64,000 nt of DNA from Tenodera sinensis. Its lineage: Eukaryota > Arthropoda > Insecta > Mantodea > Mantidae. Every line of letters begins with the position of its first letter. Within the stretch, counting starts at the first letter, position 1. Where the stretch lies: contig CM060965.1 of NCBI GenBank assembly GCA_030765045.1, forward strand, positions 59,042,787-59,106,786, written 5' to 3'. A program made the position numbers and the translations under genes. A model generated the notes under the pieces. The model searched no databases. It had not been told where the DNA came from and saw only the letters and a program-made list of their open reading frames with translations. This document shows positions 32,945 to 44,380 of this stretch, piece by piece.

Positions 32945-33802
32945 ACATTCTCTGTCTCTCTCATAGCATCTCTGAAATTTTTTAAAATATTTTTTCATAG
33001 TATCTTTTCTCTCCCTGTTCTACACTGTAGGATTGGGAATAATTAAATTAAAAAAGTAGTCTCTCCCTATGGGAATCGACGTCGGAATTCAAAACAAGAG
33101 GCGAGTCTGCTAATACCTATAGCGGCAATTAATATTCATATACCAGGTGAGTCAGCCGCGCCTTATTTTTTTGGAAGGTAGGCCACCCATCTAACGGCAT
33201 GTGCGCCTTAGTCCAGTTTTGCGCTTACTAAAATGTATTGCTTGACGTTCGTAAAGAGAGAAATGCGCAAAATTGGGAGTAACAGTGCTTTAAGGGACAG
33301 AACGTACTCCTCGCTAAAGTACACCTCAAAAACATACGACTCGTTTACTGACAGCGAATTCCGGTTCCCGGCCGATTTTACAAACTTTTTCTTAGAGTAT
33401 ACATAGCAACGTAATTCAGTAAACGCCACGGAAAAAAAGGACCTATCATATGAGTACACTAACAACGTCAGCTAAAAAGAAAATGGCGGATTTTTGTACT
33501 TAGAGCAGGGGTTGGTTGCCAAAATTAGGACAAATTTAGACACGCCTCATCCATCATGGATCCGTACAGTCAAAACGGACATATTACTAAACAACAGTTT
33601 ATTTACATTTTTGCGTGAACTACTCAATTAATATGCATAACAGCTTTATCCATTTAAGTAATAATATTAAAATGCCCAGCAAATGATTAAAACTGTCTTA
33701 AAAGGCTATATCAAGCCCTTAAACTCGCGAGGTGGCAATGGCATAGCGCCAGGCATGCAAGTCCTACTATAGAACGCGTTACGTGCTTTCAGTTAAGTCT
33801 CG
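32944..33802. other. No gene seen; minus-strand open frame 33208-33465
   Basis: The 85-codon minus-strand frame at 33208-33465 is moderately balanced in composition, in a slightly more GC-rich patch (33060-33480). It has no motif I recognise and no supporting context. It may be part of an old transposon. Confidence 0.25.
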
Positions 33803-33885
33803 AAATAGCTGAATAGGATTGTGACGGGACTTCTGTGATAAGCCCCAATGACACAGGTTCGAGTCTCAGCATTGTAAATATTTTT
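33803..33885 (+). other. tRNA-like relic followed by T-run
   Basis: Box A-like ATAGCTGAATAGGATTG and box B CAGGTTCGAGTCTCAG are spaced as in a tRNA, then a TTTTTTTT run. The arms do not pair well, so this is a SINE head or tRNA pseudogene rather than a working tRNA. Confidence 0.4.
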
Positions 33886-34272
33886 TTTATGTTCATCAAA
33901 ACTTGGAAACCGAATTCACAATAATCTAATTATGAAGTCTCTGAGGGTTTAGGACATTATAATTTAAATCGTTTTTGGTTGTCTGCATTTTTAATAGCAT
34001 AATAATTCATTGCGTGCAAAATTGAGTTTAACTTCCATGTTAAACTCTGACAATGTAATTTCCTTGCTTTCTGTGTTCAAATGTGTATGAATGATCCTTA
34101 ATTCAATTGCACCTACTTAAAGGTGTGTTTAAACAACTACATAATTGTAGTTCACCAATAAAGAAACATTAAACAATGCCATAAAACATAAATAAAACAA
34201 TAAAAATGAACATAATAACTTTTTCAGAATAATAGTTTGTAAGTTGTGAGGATTGCACGGTAAAAAAAATTA

Positions 34273-34365
34273 GTACATGCAGGTGATTCGAACCACCTTC
34301 ACAACAGACAGATTACTTCGGAGTCTTCCGCTCGTTCCAACTGAGCTACCTAGTAACGTGTAAGG
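34273..34365 (-). other. tRNA-like sequence with intact D and T arms
   Basis: The minus strand gives GTAGCTCAGTTGGAACGAGC (D stem GCTC/GAGC) and AGGTGGTTCGAATCACCT (T stem AGGTG/CACCT). The anticodon region CTCCGAA is followed by a surplus GTAA, and the stem does not close properly; the acceptor ends do not pair clearly. It looks like a tRNA-derived pseudogene or the head of another SINE family. No oligo-T terminator directly follows in the minus direction except an A/T-rich stretch. Confidence 0.4.
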
Positions 34366-35264
34366 TAAACATTCCGTTTAACATGTAATACTCGCTGGTT
34401 CCAGTGAACATTTGCAGAAGTGCAAACGTCAGCTGTCTAATTTACGAATATATTGAAAAGCGATGTGATAACATCTATATTAGTACTAATTTCATCGAGT
34501 GTTTAACCTCCAGGTTAAATACGCCGGTAGAACCTAGTAATGGGGTCGATGTTTTCATGTTGTGATATATAATGCGGATTGCATAAACCTCGAGAATAAG
34601 GGGCAGATGACTCACCTGGTATACAGAGAACTTCGAAAACTCATTTATATCGCCCTGCTACTGACACTTTTTCCGAAAGCTGTGTCTTTCCGAATCCACA
34701 TTTCCAAATTTACCTTTTCTATTTTATTTTTCCCCAACATCAAATGTTTTTCCTCAATGTGGAGCAATATCTGCGGTGCCACATTACATTGCCAATAAAA
34801 GATTAAAATCCACTTCAGATGTCGCCTCAACGTGGGGCTAGCTAATCGCCATTTACTTTCATTTATAAAATTAAAAGACGCTTCAACTCTCTTATTGACT
34901 TTGAAGAGAATTGGTGACATCTTCTCTTATATCATATATCACTCACAATATTTTTTGTTTACCTACGTATGGAGCAAACATGTTAGAAAATCCCTTTAAC
35001 ATTGCGTATCTTTATAACCACGCATTTTAAAAACAATTATTTAATTTACATTTACTTTCCTCATTAAATAATAGACTTTAAAAGCTAATATGCATATCCC
35101 AAATATTTTGATTTGTAGGAAAAATCATCATTCGAGCATCAGCGGGGTACATGTGCTGGTGAAATACCAAACACATTATACAAACATTACTGCACAAACA
35201 TTTAAAAGACACCAACAATGTGGTGTTTTCTAATGTTATAAAATTCGCATCAAGAACTGTCCAT
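34366..35264. other. No gene seen
   Basis: AT-rich. Overlapping open frames on opposite strands at 34562-34798 and 34645-34920 mutually weaken each other as genes. Confidence 0.4.
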
Positions 35265-35375
35265 GAACAGAAGTTACGCGTCCTTGGACTCTTTGTGTTG
35301 CTTAAGTACTAATGTCTAAAGGAGTAACTCTTTCATTAGACATTAGTAGCTCTTGACCTCGAACTTTCTGTTCAT
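35265..35375. repeat. Nested imperfect palindrome about 110 bp
   Basis: An inner perfect inverted repeat ACTAATGTCTAA (35308-35319) / TTAGACATTAGT (35336-35347) is enclosed by a second pair GAACAGAAGTT (about 35269) / AACTTTCTGTTC (about 35363), which differs by one inserted base. The loop also holds GAG…CTC. This could fold as a long stem, or be a miniature inverted-repeat element. Confidence 0.6.
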
Positions 35376-35980
35376 TAGATGTCAAGCAGGTTTACTCTCA
35401 CTATATTGACTTCTTGCTCTCATCAACAAGAGTTACGGATTACACACCTTCTAGTAGGCAAGTCCTTGAGATAGAGTCGCATATGTTTTGGTATTTGGTA
35501 AGCTCTGAAATGGGGTCAAACTCATCCTAACATGACCTATAATTTTCTCGAAATAAGAAACACTTGAGATAAGCAAAGGTGGCAGACAGCCCAAAGCACG
35601 TGACCGCAGTGAATGCTTTCGTTGACCCTTAAACGTAACACTTAGCCTGAGAGTAAAAATCTCTCCACATTTTCTTTATGTTACTACTTTTTAAACGCGC
35701 TAATGTACAGGTTTAATGAATTAATTCTAATATACTTGTGTCACTATTATTTAGAAATAGCAATCTATTAGTTTACTGAAATGACTAGTTATATCATATG
35801 CTGTACATATATTTGGACATAAAAGTGTGATTCTTAGAGCTAATGCAATATAGAATAAGACCTTACACAGTTATGAATTCTCAGATAAGACAGTCCCAGC
35901 ATGTGATACCGTCATGGCCTAGATTTAGGGACTCAGTATGTCATCCAACTCTAGGACACAATTTGGGTTACGTAGCCATA

Positions 35981-35982
<2 letters not shown>

Positions 35983-36040
<58 letters not shown>
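35983..36040. repeat. (AT)n microsatellite, 29 units
   Basis: Uninterrupted AT dinucleotides. Confidence 0.97.
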
Positions 36041-36043
<3 letters not shown>

Positions 36044-37372
36044 TTTTCTGCCTAGTCATATATTATTGGTAGGCTCTGGTCCGGGTTGCAAATGAGTTAT
36101 GTTGAGAGCTACTTTACTGTATTCGCTTGCACTTCATGTTGTTCACAGTAGAGGAGGTAGGAGTTCCTCTAATGGTAACCTACTTGCAAGACGACGCGAC
36201 TGTATCACCCCTACCCAACGTGTGCTAAGTCATTAAACCTCACTGCAAACTAGCTTAAATGCGACAACATGCAACTGCAGCCCAGTTATTAGAGTACTCT
36301 AGAGCCATGGAGTATTGAAAAAAAGCATTTTCAGATACAGGGGAAGATATATCCAACTTGCTAGTAGGGAGCGGTATTTTGAAGGGTAACTTCAGAAACT
36401 ATTTTAGAAGCTTCTTCAGCAATATAAAAACAACCTGCAAGCAAAAGAAATGAAGCAAATTTATGGTGATATTTATAAAGTAACGACGTAGAAGAGAGAT
36501 ATATTCATTCAATCTTAGAAGCACAAATAAACAGTCATACACTTCTCTTACTTTGAAATAATATTTTATTAAGGTGAACAAGGTGGTAGTTAATTTATTT
36601 CTCTTATTGTACAAGCATGCTATGAAATATCACCACGTAGCAACGTTACGCCGGTTCTGGCCACATAACAGGATACATCTATTAAATATGGAAAACTGGA
36701 ATCACCTATGCAGAAGTTTAGAATTTCATAATGAGCCTTGGGATTTCCTGAGAGTAGAAAAGCAAAATACTGGAACTAGTTGAGCAATAGTACTTATTTA
36801 TTAATTTATTTTTTGATCAAGTGATAGTCATAGCGAGATCATTACATTAGACACAATGTTTTCCCTCTGAAATGTCAAAATTTCCCAATTAATAGTAATT
36901 AAGTTACTGTATTCATTAGAAACTCCCGTATTCTTTTATCTCTTTGGAATATTTTCAGATGTTAAAAAATACTAATGTAGATGCAAAGAGATAAACTAGA
37001 TCGGCAATTATGGTCAGCCTCTGAGCTGGAAAATACCAGTTCTACGAAACGGTGATCCGCTGGAGCAGGTGGTCAAATTTCCAGGTTCCTACTGTACCCA
37101 AGCCACTGATAGCGCCGTATTAATAATTTGCAGAGCATTGTTTGTATTACATGTTAATATCAAGAGTTAATCGAAAATCACAACTTTCGGATGTGTCATT
37201 TTGACCATTACACATCCACTTGTGAGTACCTGAAACTTAAGAGGTATACACATTTCGCCAATTAATGCGCTTGGTTAGTGTCAGTATGTTTTCTATTTTT
37301 CAAATCCAAACCTTTATTCCAGACGTACAATGAAAGAGATCTTTTAGCTTGAGATCGGGAATTTATCATACA
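36041..37372. other. No gene seen
   Basis: AT-rich. Overlapping frames at 36399-36614 (minus) and 36574-36783 (plus) are not recognised. Confidence 0.35.
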
Positions 37373-37592
37373 TTACAAAGTCACAAAGCAAATGTGGAAA
37401 CTTCTGTAAAATGACTCGATACGAAGTGCAAACAATTAACAACCGTCAGAGTAACCTTAAAAATCAAATGACTGGATACAAAGTGGAGTATTCCAGTGGA
37501 TACAAAGTAAAACATCTATCAGAGTAATCTTAAAAATCAAATGACTCCATAACAAGTAAAATATTCCAGTGGACACATGGCAAAATAATTTA
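37373..37592. repeat. Imperfect tandem repeat, 73-bp unit, three copies
   Basis: Units starting at 37446 and 37519 share TCAGAGTAACCTTAAAAATC, AAATGACT.GATACAAAGT and ATTCCAGTGGA with several substitutions. A more degraded unit precedes them at about 37373-37445. Confidence 0.75.
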
Positions 37593-37821
37593 CCTGAGTA
37601 ATATTTTAACAAAAGTGACCTTAATTTGTAATTTAAATAACACTTAAAAGTGGAAAATGTAGAAGTATTTATAGATATAAAGAATATTGCAACAATGCTG
37701 ACGCATAAAAGTTAGATTTCTATATTACTATTTTTATAAGTTGCAGCAAGTATTTTTTGCAATATTTACACACATTTTCAACTTGAAATATCCTAATCAA
37801 ATCCCACCAAAGCTTTGACCT

Positions 37822-38554
37822 GCATATTCAGGGTTTTTTATTTAAAACCTAACGCAGCACACGCGTTTCGCCTCTTCCATGACCTTCATGGATTCTCCCA
37901 CTACCAGCTGCCGTTGTGGGCGCGGCTAGTCGGTACTGGGCCTCTGAAAATCCACATCGCGTTCAAGAAGTCCCTCATTATGGTCAGAGTTTGGTGTGAT
38001 ATTAGCACTAGAGGCATAATCGATCTAATATTTTGCGAGCAGACTGTAAATGCAGAGAGGTACCAAAATGACATTTTGACTCATTTTATCATGAACTGAT
38101 AGAAGAAAAGAAATCATATGGTTGGTTTCAACAAGATTATGCTACTGCCCATACAGTAGAGGAATCCATGAATAAAAGTAGGGAAATGTTTAAAGATAGT
38201 GATTAGTGGTGGTGTATGGCCCTCACGCTTCCCAGGTCTAACACCTTTACTTGTGGGCTAACCTGACAGAGAACGTTTACGAGACAGATCCTCATACATT
38301 GAAAGAACTAAAATAAAATATTAGAAATGAAATCGGAAACATTACAGTGGTCTAACTTAATCGTGTGGATCCGAATGTGTTCTTCCGATATAATGCTTGT
38401 TTAGGCAAGGGTGAGCGACATTTCCAGCATCTTCTATAGGGTAAGTGTTATACTGCTTTACGCGTGGAGCAAAGCCGGTTGTGGCACACCCAATCGCGCA
38501 CGGGCGAAATGCCGTGTGCCCGTTAGGTTTTAAATGAAGAACTCTGTATAACCG
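37822..38554 (+). mobile_element. Internally deleted Tc1/mariner-superfamily element
   Basis: Ends are long inverted repeats of about 50 bp: left GTTTTTTATTTAAAACCTAA and CGTTTCGCC, right (inverted) TTCTTCATTTAAAACCTAAC and GCATTTCGCC. The interior is the C-terminal half of a DDE_3-type transposase: VRVWCDISTRGIIDLIF, TVNAERYQNDIL, FQQDYATAHT (second catalytic Asp), then WPSRFPGLTP, where the third catalytic Asp of the usual PDL motif is glycine. YETDPHTLKEL and a terminal HFQHLL follow. The N-terminal DNA-binding part and first catalytic region are deleted. Frameshifts and stops also occur. It is inactive but carries two recognisable ends. Confidence 0.85.
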
Positions 38555-39430
38555 CATGGTAACTTCTATCAAGAATCTCAATAAATTCAGTATATCTAGT
38601 GAGATAATAAAAATAACTGCTGTATTTGTTTACACTTTGTTCACTGAGGTTCATAAAGAAATCGTCGTTATCTATGCGCACAGTATACATATTTGGCGGA
38701 AATATGGAATTTGAGTTTTCATGCACGTTGTCAGTTCTGAGATTGGAATTAAAATGAAAAGTATAATTAGCATCCCGTGTATTGAACAAGGTTCTTAAGT
38801 TACCCTAAGGATTGCAAGGTGTTATGTGCTCAATACAATACTCCGTTCTATACTATTTGTCAATTTTCATGTGTGAAATTATAACATGATTTTATTTTGC
38901 CAAACTCTTTGATACAATTTCACAGTTGATTTCGGTACCGTTGCGAAAGTTAGATATTTTTAATAAATCTCTTTCATACCGAAACTTTTCGATTGTTACC
39001 TCCGTTATTGTACTAAAAAGACAGCAGTAGTTTCTGACAAACATTGCACTGTCGGAAATTGCTGGTGCGCTCGCTCCCCCCCCCCCCCCCCCCCCCAAAG
39101 ACTGGCGCAACCTTCACTTTTCTTGTATGGAGAAATACATGTGGAACTTATTACACGTTTACGAGTCCAATCGCTTAGAGCTATAAAAACAGACCGCAGG
39201 CAAAAAAATACAGGAACCTCACTACTTGTTTCTGTACATAATGAAGGATAAATTATTATCCAGGCTTCATCTTCTGGAATGTGTGCCTGAGGCTGTCGAC
39301 TTTGAAGGGAAGGACTTTCAATAGGAAACAGCGATCAACATGTGTATATAGCAGCATTCTGATAAACTGTCTTCTGAAATCATGCGGGATTCTTAGCTAT
39401 TCATCTCTTTGTCATTATTGTACACATACG
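38555..39430. other. No gene seen; C21 run at 39076-39096
   Basis: Contains a run of 21 C at 39076-39096 within otherwise ordinary DNA. The poly-Gly frame on the minus strand is an artefact of the run. Confidence 0.4.
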
Positions 39431-40350
39431 GACTGGATTGGATTAGATTAGATTGTATTACGCTCAGACAGTTCACAACAGCCATGGAGGCCCGTAAACA
39501 TTCAACATGTTAATTGAAATGCACAAATATGTCTACGCAAACGTACAGTAGAACATAAAAACACATTATATACAGGCACAAAAAACAAAATATGGATAAC
39601 TGAGAAACAAAATTAAATCTTCCCTGTAGTTATAAGACTATTATAATGCATATTTTCAAATATAAATTGAACTCTGCTTTAAACTTTCATTAGGCTTTTC
39701 CTGCCACGTCCCATTTATTTATATAATTAACAATGAACGCCATCTTTTGTCAGCTGTTTAATACAAATACATTTAAGTAGCTTTCGAGCAGCCATCAAAT
39801 GTAATTAGCAATGCTTTGTCACAAAAGAAGCTAGAAATGCTTACAAAGCTACATAAGCATTAATAGAATGATTTGTCATTCAGACAATCTTGTACAGAAT
39901 AAAATTAGTTTCTGCATAGGTATTCTTTAGCAGCAATTTTAAAAACATTGAAATTATAAACTTTTTCAGTAAATGCATTAGGAAGAGCATTAACTATTTT
40001 TATGATTCCATAATGTACACATTTCTGGAAGCAAGAAAGTTTTGCGCTGGGAGTCGATCTTGGTGGTCAGTTCGTTAGACGCTGGCCTACTAATCCCAAG
40101 GTCGCGGGTTCTAAACCGGCCCAGACCAATGGTTTATAAGTGTGTTTAAAAACGATAGCTCCATGTCAGTAGATTTAAACATTTAAAAAACAAAATAAAA
40201 AATAAAAATTTGCACTGGGATGATGGATGTTGCTCTTTTATCTAGTGTTTATCTCATGAATTTCATTGTTTGATATAAATGCGGATCGATTGCATATAAA
40301 GAATTTTAGGATCGAGAGTACATACATGCAGGGTGAGGTTAATAAATATG
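39431..40350 (-). mobile_element. LINE 3' end with pentameric tail, interrupted by SINE G
   Basis: On the minus strand, starting at about 40340, one reads CMYVLSILKFFICNRSAF, then NNEIHEINTR, a stop, KSNIHHPSAK. After skipping the SINE at 40053-40208, it continues LSCFQKCVHYGIIKI, NALPNAFTEKVYNFNVFK, YLCRN and a stop at about 39905. Patterns such as H.TR.K..L..P..KL and F..K.VY..G.KI.N.LP match C-termini of insect LINE ORF2 proteins. The 3' end at 39431-39458 shows GGATT/AGATT pentamers (AATCC on the element strand), a typical LINE tail. Clade not assigned. Confidence 0.7.
40053..40208 (+). mobile_element. SINE G with 12-bp target duplication
   Basis: Flanking TTTGCGCTGGGA (40041-40052) and TTTGCACTGGGA (40209-40220) differ at one base. 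The tRNA-like head has GGTCAGTTCGTTAGACGC, CTGGCCTACTAATCCCAAG, and box B GCGGGTTCTAAACCGG. The tail is A-rich (AAAACAAAATAAAAAATAAA). The same head occurs at 56760. Removing the SINE and one duplication restores the LINE frame on the other strand, which confirms the insertion. Confidence 0.85.
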
Positions 40351-42699
40351 AGGTTAGTATAGTTAGTATTCATTTCAGGATGAAATGAATAGAAATTTAA
40401 CACTATCAAAAGCCCTAAGAGGACATACACATATGATTAAAGGTGTTTCAAACCTCTTTTTCTCTTCGGTACGCAAATACTAAATTGAATTCTCCATGGC
40501 AGATTTTGTTTTGTTTGTTGTTAGCCATGATAGTAAAATAAACAAAGCATGGCAACTCGCACGTAAAGATCTTATTGTGTGCCTGGAAGTTCACGAAGTT
40601 GGTTACAGTTCAGCAGGCGCATAGGCGAAGACTTAGTTTAATTTCTCTTCTGGTACCAACATATTAAGTGGTAGGATCAGAACCAAATGATGCAATGTCT
40701 TAGTAAAGAAAGGAGTACCGGATGATCACGTGTATCAGTTACCTCTTGTGTCTAATCTGAAAAGGCTTCTTTGATATCTACGATCTTTCTACTCTACAAT
40801 TTTCTGCATATTCTTTTTATGAAACCAATGTATATCTACATGTTTTTTGAGGAGGGGAGAGAGACTTACTGTTCCTCAGTCATACACATCAGTTGAGTGA
40901 ATAAAGAATGACATAAACTCTCATATGAACTCTTGGATCTAATGTATTAAAGAACTACAAAAATTCTGTCAGTGACTTGATCCAACAGAGATACCAACAC
41001 GGATGCATACCATGGGAAGGAGGAAGTTATCCTAAACCACTGAATCGGTTAAAACATATCTCTTGCCCTATTGTAGCCAGTGGATTACACTGGACATAAA
41101 ACGACAGCTGTAAGGAACAATAAACAAATAATGGACCTGTATTTATGGTTCATTCAAGAGAACGCCCACCTCTTCCGAAATTAAAGAAGGTGCAGCCGAT
41201 GTTATGGATCTAGTGATCTGCGTGCCTACGGCCTTCGTATGTGGTCAATAGCCATTTAGAACTACTCTCATTTGTTCACCTTTAATGCTTCTGCAATATG
41301 AAGTGGTCATTTGCTAAACGAGTAAGCAATTGCATTAAGTTCCAAAGCGTTTGAACAGCCTTTAGGTGCTCAGCCCAAAGGGTTTTAGTTTCCTAAACCC
41401 TGCATTATTATTTCGTCAATAAAAAATCGCTACTTACTCATCCAATTACAGCACATAATGTACTTAAATTCTGAGTCAACCAACTCTAAGCACATTGAAC
41501 TCATCCCTTTTTGAGAAACACAAATCTTGACCTTTGTGACACGCCATCTTCGTACATGGTTCGACATTATTAGGTTTCTCTAAAATTTGATGAAGTATGT
41601 CGAAAGTGTTCAGTTTTATGTCTAACTTCTTTGTTTAAAATATAGATTTATCAGTATAGAAAGTAACCCTGTGCACATTAACCTAAACTGTGGGTTCTAA
41701 AGGCTTTTAGCATCCAAAATATACACATTGCAGTTGTCCCACAGTTTAAATATACAGACACCTAAGCCTCGCTTGTGAGGACCAACTTTTAATAACTGAC
41801 GAACATTCTGACAACCATAATTTTGTGTACTATAATACTTTAAGAGGGATAGGTGTGTAATGCAGACAGTACCAGAATACACAAAAGAGCAGTTTGAAAG
41901 TCTGCAGTCAATTAAAGAAATCTAGCCAACCACGTAGTGTTTAGTTTTCCCTCATATTATCACCTTTTATATGGGTAAATTACGTTCTACTATCCATTAT
42001 TATCGTGTGAAATTCTATCTGTTGTTCAAACAAACTAGGAACAAAAAAGCATAGCAATCTGATCTCTGTTTTTGTGCTGTGCGATAATGCTTTGTTCTTT
42101 GCCTCGAATCCCATTAACGTGAATATGAAAGCTTGGATACTGTAAGGTTTGGCGTTAGCGTCTGTGATAGTGTACTTGTTTATGTTAACGAAAATGCTTG
42201 TGAACGGCACCAGCTGGCCACTAACTTTTGTGTTCTTGTTGTATTTGGTTATTATTTGAATGTAAATGGGCACTTAATGCATTGAAAGCGAAGGAGAACG
42301 GAATTTTGTGCCGCATACACAGGATACATCAATAATGTGACACTCGCATGCATTTAAATGCAAAACAATACAACGTTGACCTTGAAAATTCCAGCGTATC
42401 TCTTCCAGGGGCCTGCTAAGCTCACGTGTAAGTCACGTGTTTTCCTTAAATGGCTCAGACTTGAAGAAGAGCTCGCCGGATGCTGCCGATGGACCATGTG
42501 ACTAGTTTGGTGGTTAGGAATCTTTTATGCGTTCTTTACACCTCGTCGGTCGAAAATAACAGACGTTTGATCTGAAGCAATCAATGACGACTTCAACATC
42601 GTTGTGATTGATACATGGCATCCCTTACAATAATTATTCTCAGTTTTTATTAGTTTTACTTTATATAAATAGAATTAGCTTTGAAGTCATAATTATATA
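40351..42699. other. No gene seen; 11-bp inverted repeat at 41684-41748
   Basis: TAAACTGTGGG (41684-41694) and CCCACAGTTTA (41738-41748) are exact inverted copies 43 bp apart. The remainder is AT-rich with no recognised reading frame. Confidence 0.35.
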
Positions 42700-43150
42700 A
42701 CCTCCTCCTCCTTTAACGTGGCTTATTTCGTTTAGCCTGTGCCGGCTACCAAAGTTTTATTCCTTCCACCTTTCCCTCGGTCGTCCTATGTTCCTTTGTC
42801 CTTGTGGATGATAATTACTTGCTATTTTGGAAATTCTATTTTCTTCCGTTGTATTAAAGCGTTGTTTCCAATTGGTTCTGTAGTCTATTATTATGTTGTT
42901 TAATTCTTCTACGTTTAACTGTTGTATTTTATCGTTTTGTTTATCGTTTTGTTTATTGTTTAGTCTGGTATATCCAGCTGTGGCTCTAAGGGATTTCATT
43001 TCTGCTGTTTGTTTTACGTTGTGCCGTCATTATGCATGTTTCTGAGCTGTATATCAAAATTCGGACAGCTATTGTTTTATATAGTTCTATTATGGAATCG
43101 TTCCTTGCTTTATTCTTTAAGGTTATTTTTATTGTATTTGTTATGTAGCT
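42700..43150 (-). mobile_element. LINE (RTE-like) C-terminal remnant
   Basis: The minus strand from about 43130 reads ITLKNKARNDSIIELYKTIA, then VRILIYSSETCIMTA. After a one-base frameshift near 43010 it reads EMKSLRATAGYTRLNNK, VEELNNIIIDYRTNWKQRF, and QGQRNIGRPRERWKE at 42757. These are, in order, the LYGSETW block, the MK.LR..AGYTR block and the GRP..RWK end of endonuclease/reverse-transcriptase LINEs. The 5' part (endonuclease and catalytic reverse-transcriptase core) is missing, as is usual for 5'-truncated insertions. Confidence 0.8.
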
Positions 43151-43451
43151 GAATTATGACTCGCGTTATGGCGTTATATGCAGAGCTTCTGCAGTTCTCT
43201 TTCTCCCAACTTTATTACCTTACATCTTTCATCATAACCCCTTCTTCGTTCTTCTTTGTCTTTGCCCATCCTCAATGCAACTTACATCATATCGTTTATG
43301 TTTTTTTTTTTTTTTGATAACTGCCTTTTATAGCGTAATACATATTGAAAGACTTTCTGGAGCTTCACAAATATAGTGACCGCCGGATGCCTCTCGAATA
43401 ATTTCGAAAACTTTTGACGGCACGTTGACGTCATTGTCAAACGTACACAAA

Positions 43452-43610
43452 CGGTTGACTGATCAGCCTTCTGGGACTGAGAGTTTCCGGGTCCGATTCC
43501 CGGCCGAGTTTGGGTTTTTGTCTAATAATTTCCTATCCCCGATAGAAGCTGGAAGTATGAATGTGGGAATGAATGATAAAAGTCAATGTTAATAGATCCA
43601 ACAGTCCAGT
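43452..43610 (+). mobile_element. SINE F (tRNA-derived)
   Basis: The head ends with a perfect T arm (CCGGGTCCGATTCCCGG), preceded by GATCAGCCTTCTGGGACTG, and is followed by TTTGGGTTTTTGTCTAATAA and GAAGCTGGAAGTATGAATG. The rest of the head is a poor tRNA. Only one copy was seen here, so the family is inferred from the head-plus-body layout. Confidence 0.5.
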
Positions 43611-43991
43611 GAATGATAACATCAGTTGTTTTTCAAGTCAAAGTCCCTAATATGACCAAAAAAGTTAAAGAAGGCTATACAAGTAATAAGGAATAAGGAA
43701 TAAGAAATAAGGGGTTTGTTACTCACAACTCGTAATACAATACTGCAAATTACATAAACCCATGTTCTAGAACAATATAGGAAACAAAAGTAGGTATAAC
43801 ATATTCTAAAAGTTGTTGGGTATTAATATTTTTCCCTTTGTCTGGTCTCTTTAATACATCCAATTTAATTTCCATTGTCATGTTAACCCATCTTTTGTTC
43901 TCGTTCAACATTTTCACAGTCACAAACACAACACTGAAATCTTGGAAGTTGCATTATAACTACAAATATATAACAAAGTTTAGCTTACGAC

Positions 43992-44160
43992 CTACAGGGG
44001 TATTTTTAGACGTGGCGAATGGCCTTGCTGGTATCTGCGCGAGGGAGAGCATTCAAATTGATGATGGGGATAACGTCTTTGTTTCCTTCCTTGAAATAAC
44101 ACATTGCTGATCATACGAGATGGCACTGGAAGTCGGAAAGATAACCTGATACCCCTATAG
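43992..44160. mobile_element. Candidate miniature inverted-repeat element, 169 bp
   Basis: CTACAGGGGTAT (43992-44003) and ATACCCCTATAG (44149-44160) are inverted with one mismatch. No interior pairing beyond this and no target duplication was noticed, and no second copy was found in the window. Weak candidate. Confidence 0.25.
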
Positions 44161-44346
44161 ACCACTGCACAATTTGTCAGGTCCAAAAAAGACCTTTGTA
44201 CTCTGTAAAACAATAAACGTTCAAACCTTCAAAGTGTTTGTGCTATGTATAAACATTATTAACGGCGAACTTTTGGCTGGTGACAATGATATCCTTATGT
44301 TATGACTAGATATCGAAGATCAATATGCGTTCAGCTCTTTTGTTAC

Positions 44347-44380
<34 letters not shown>

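Noticed and set aside
40053..40130. Functional tRNA gene
   Set aside because: The same head recurs at 56760 with a common body, and a target duplication flanks it, so it is a SINE.
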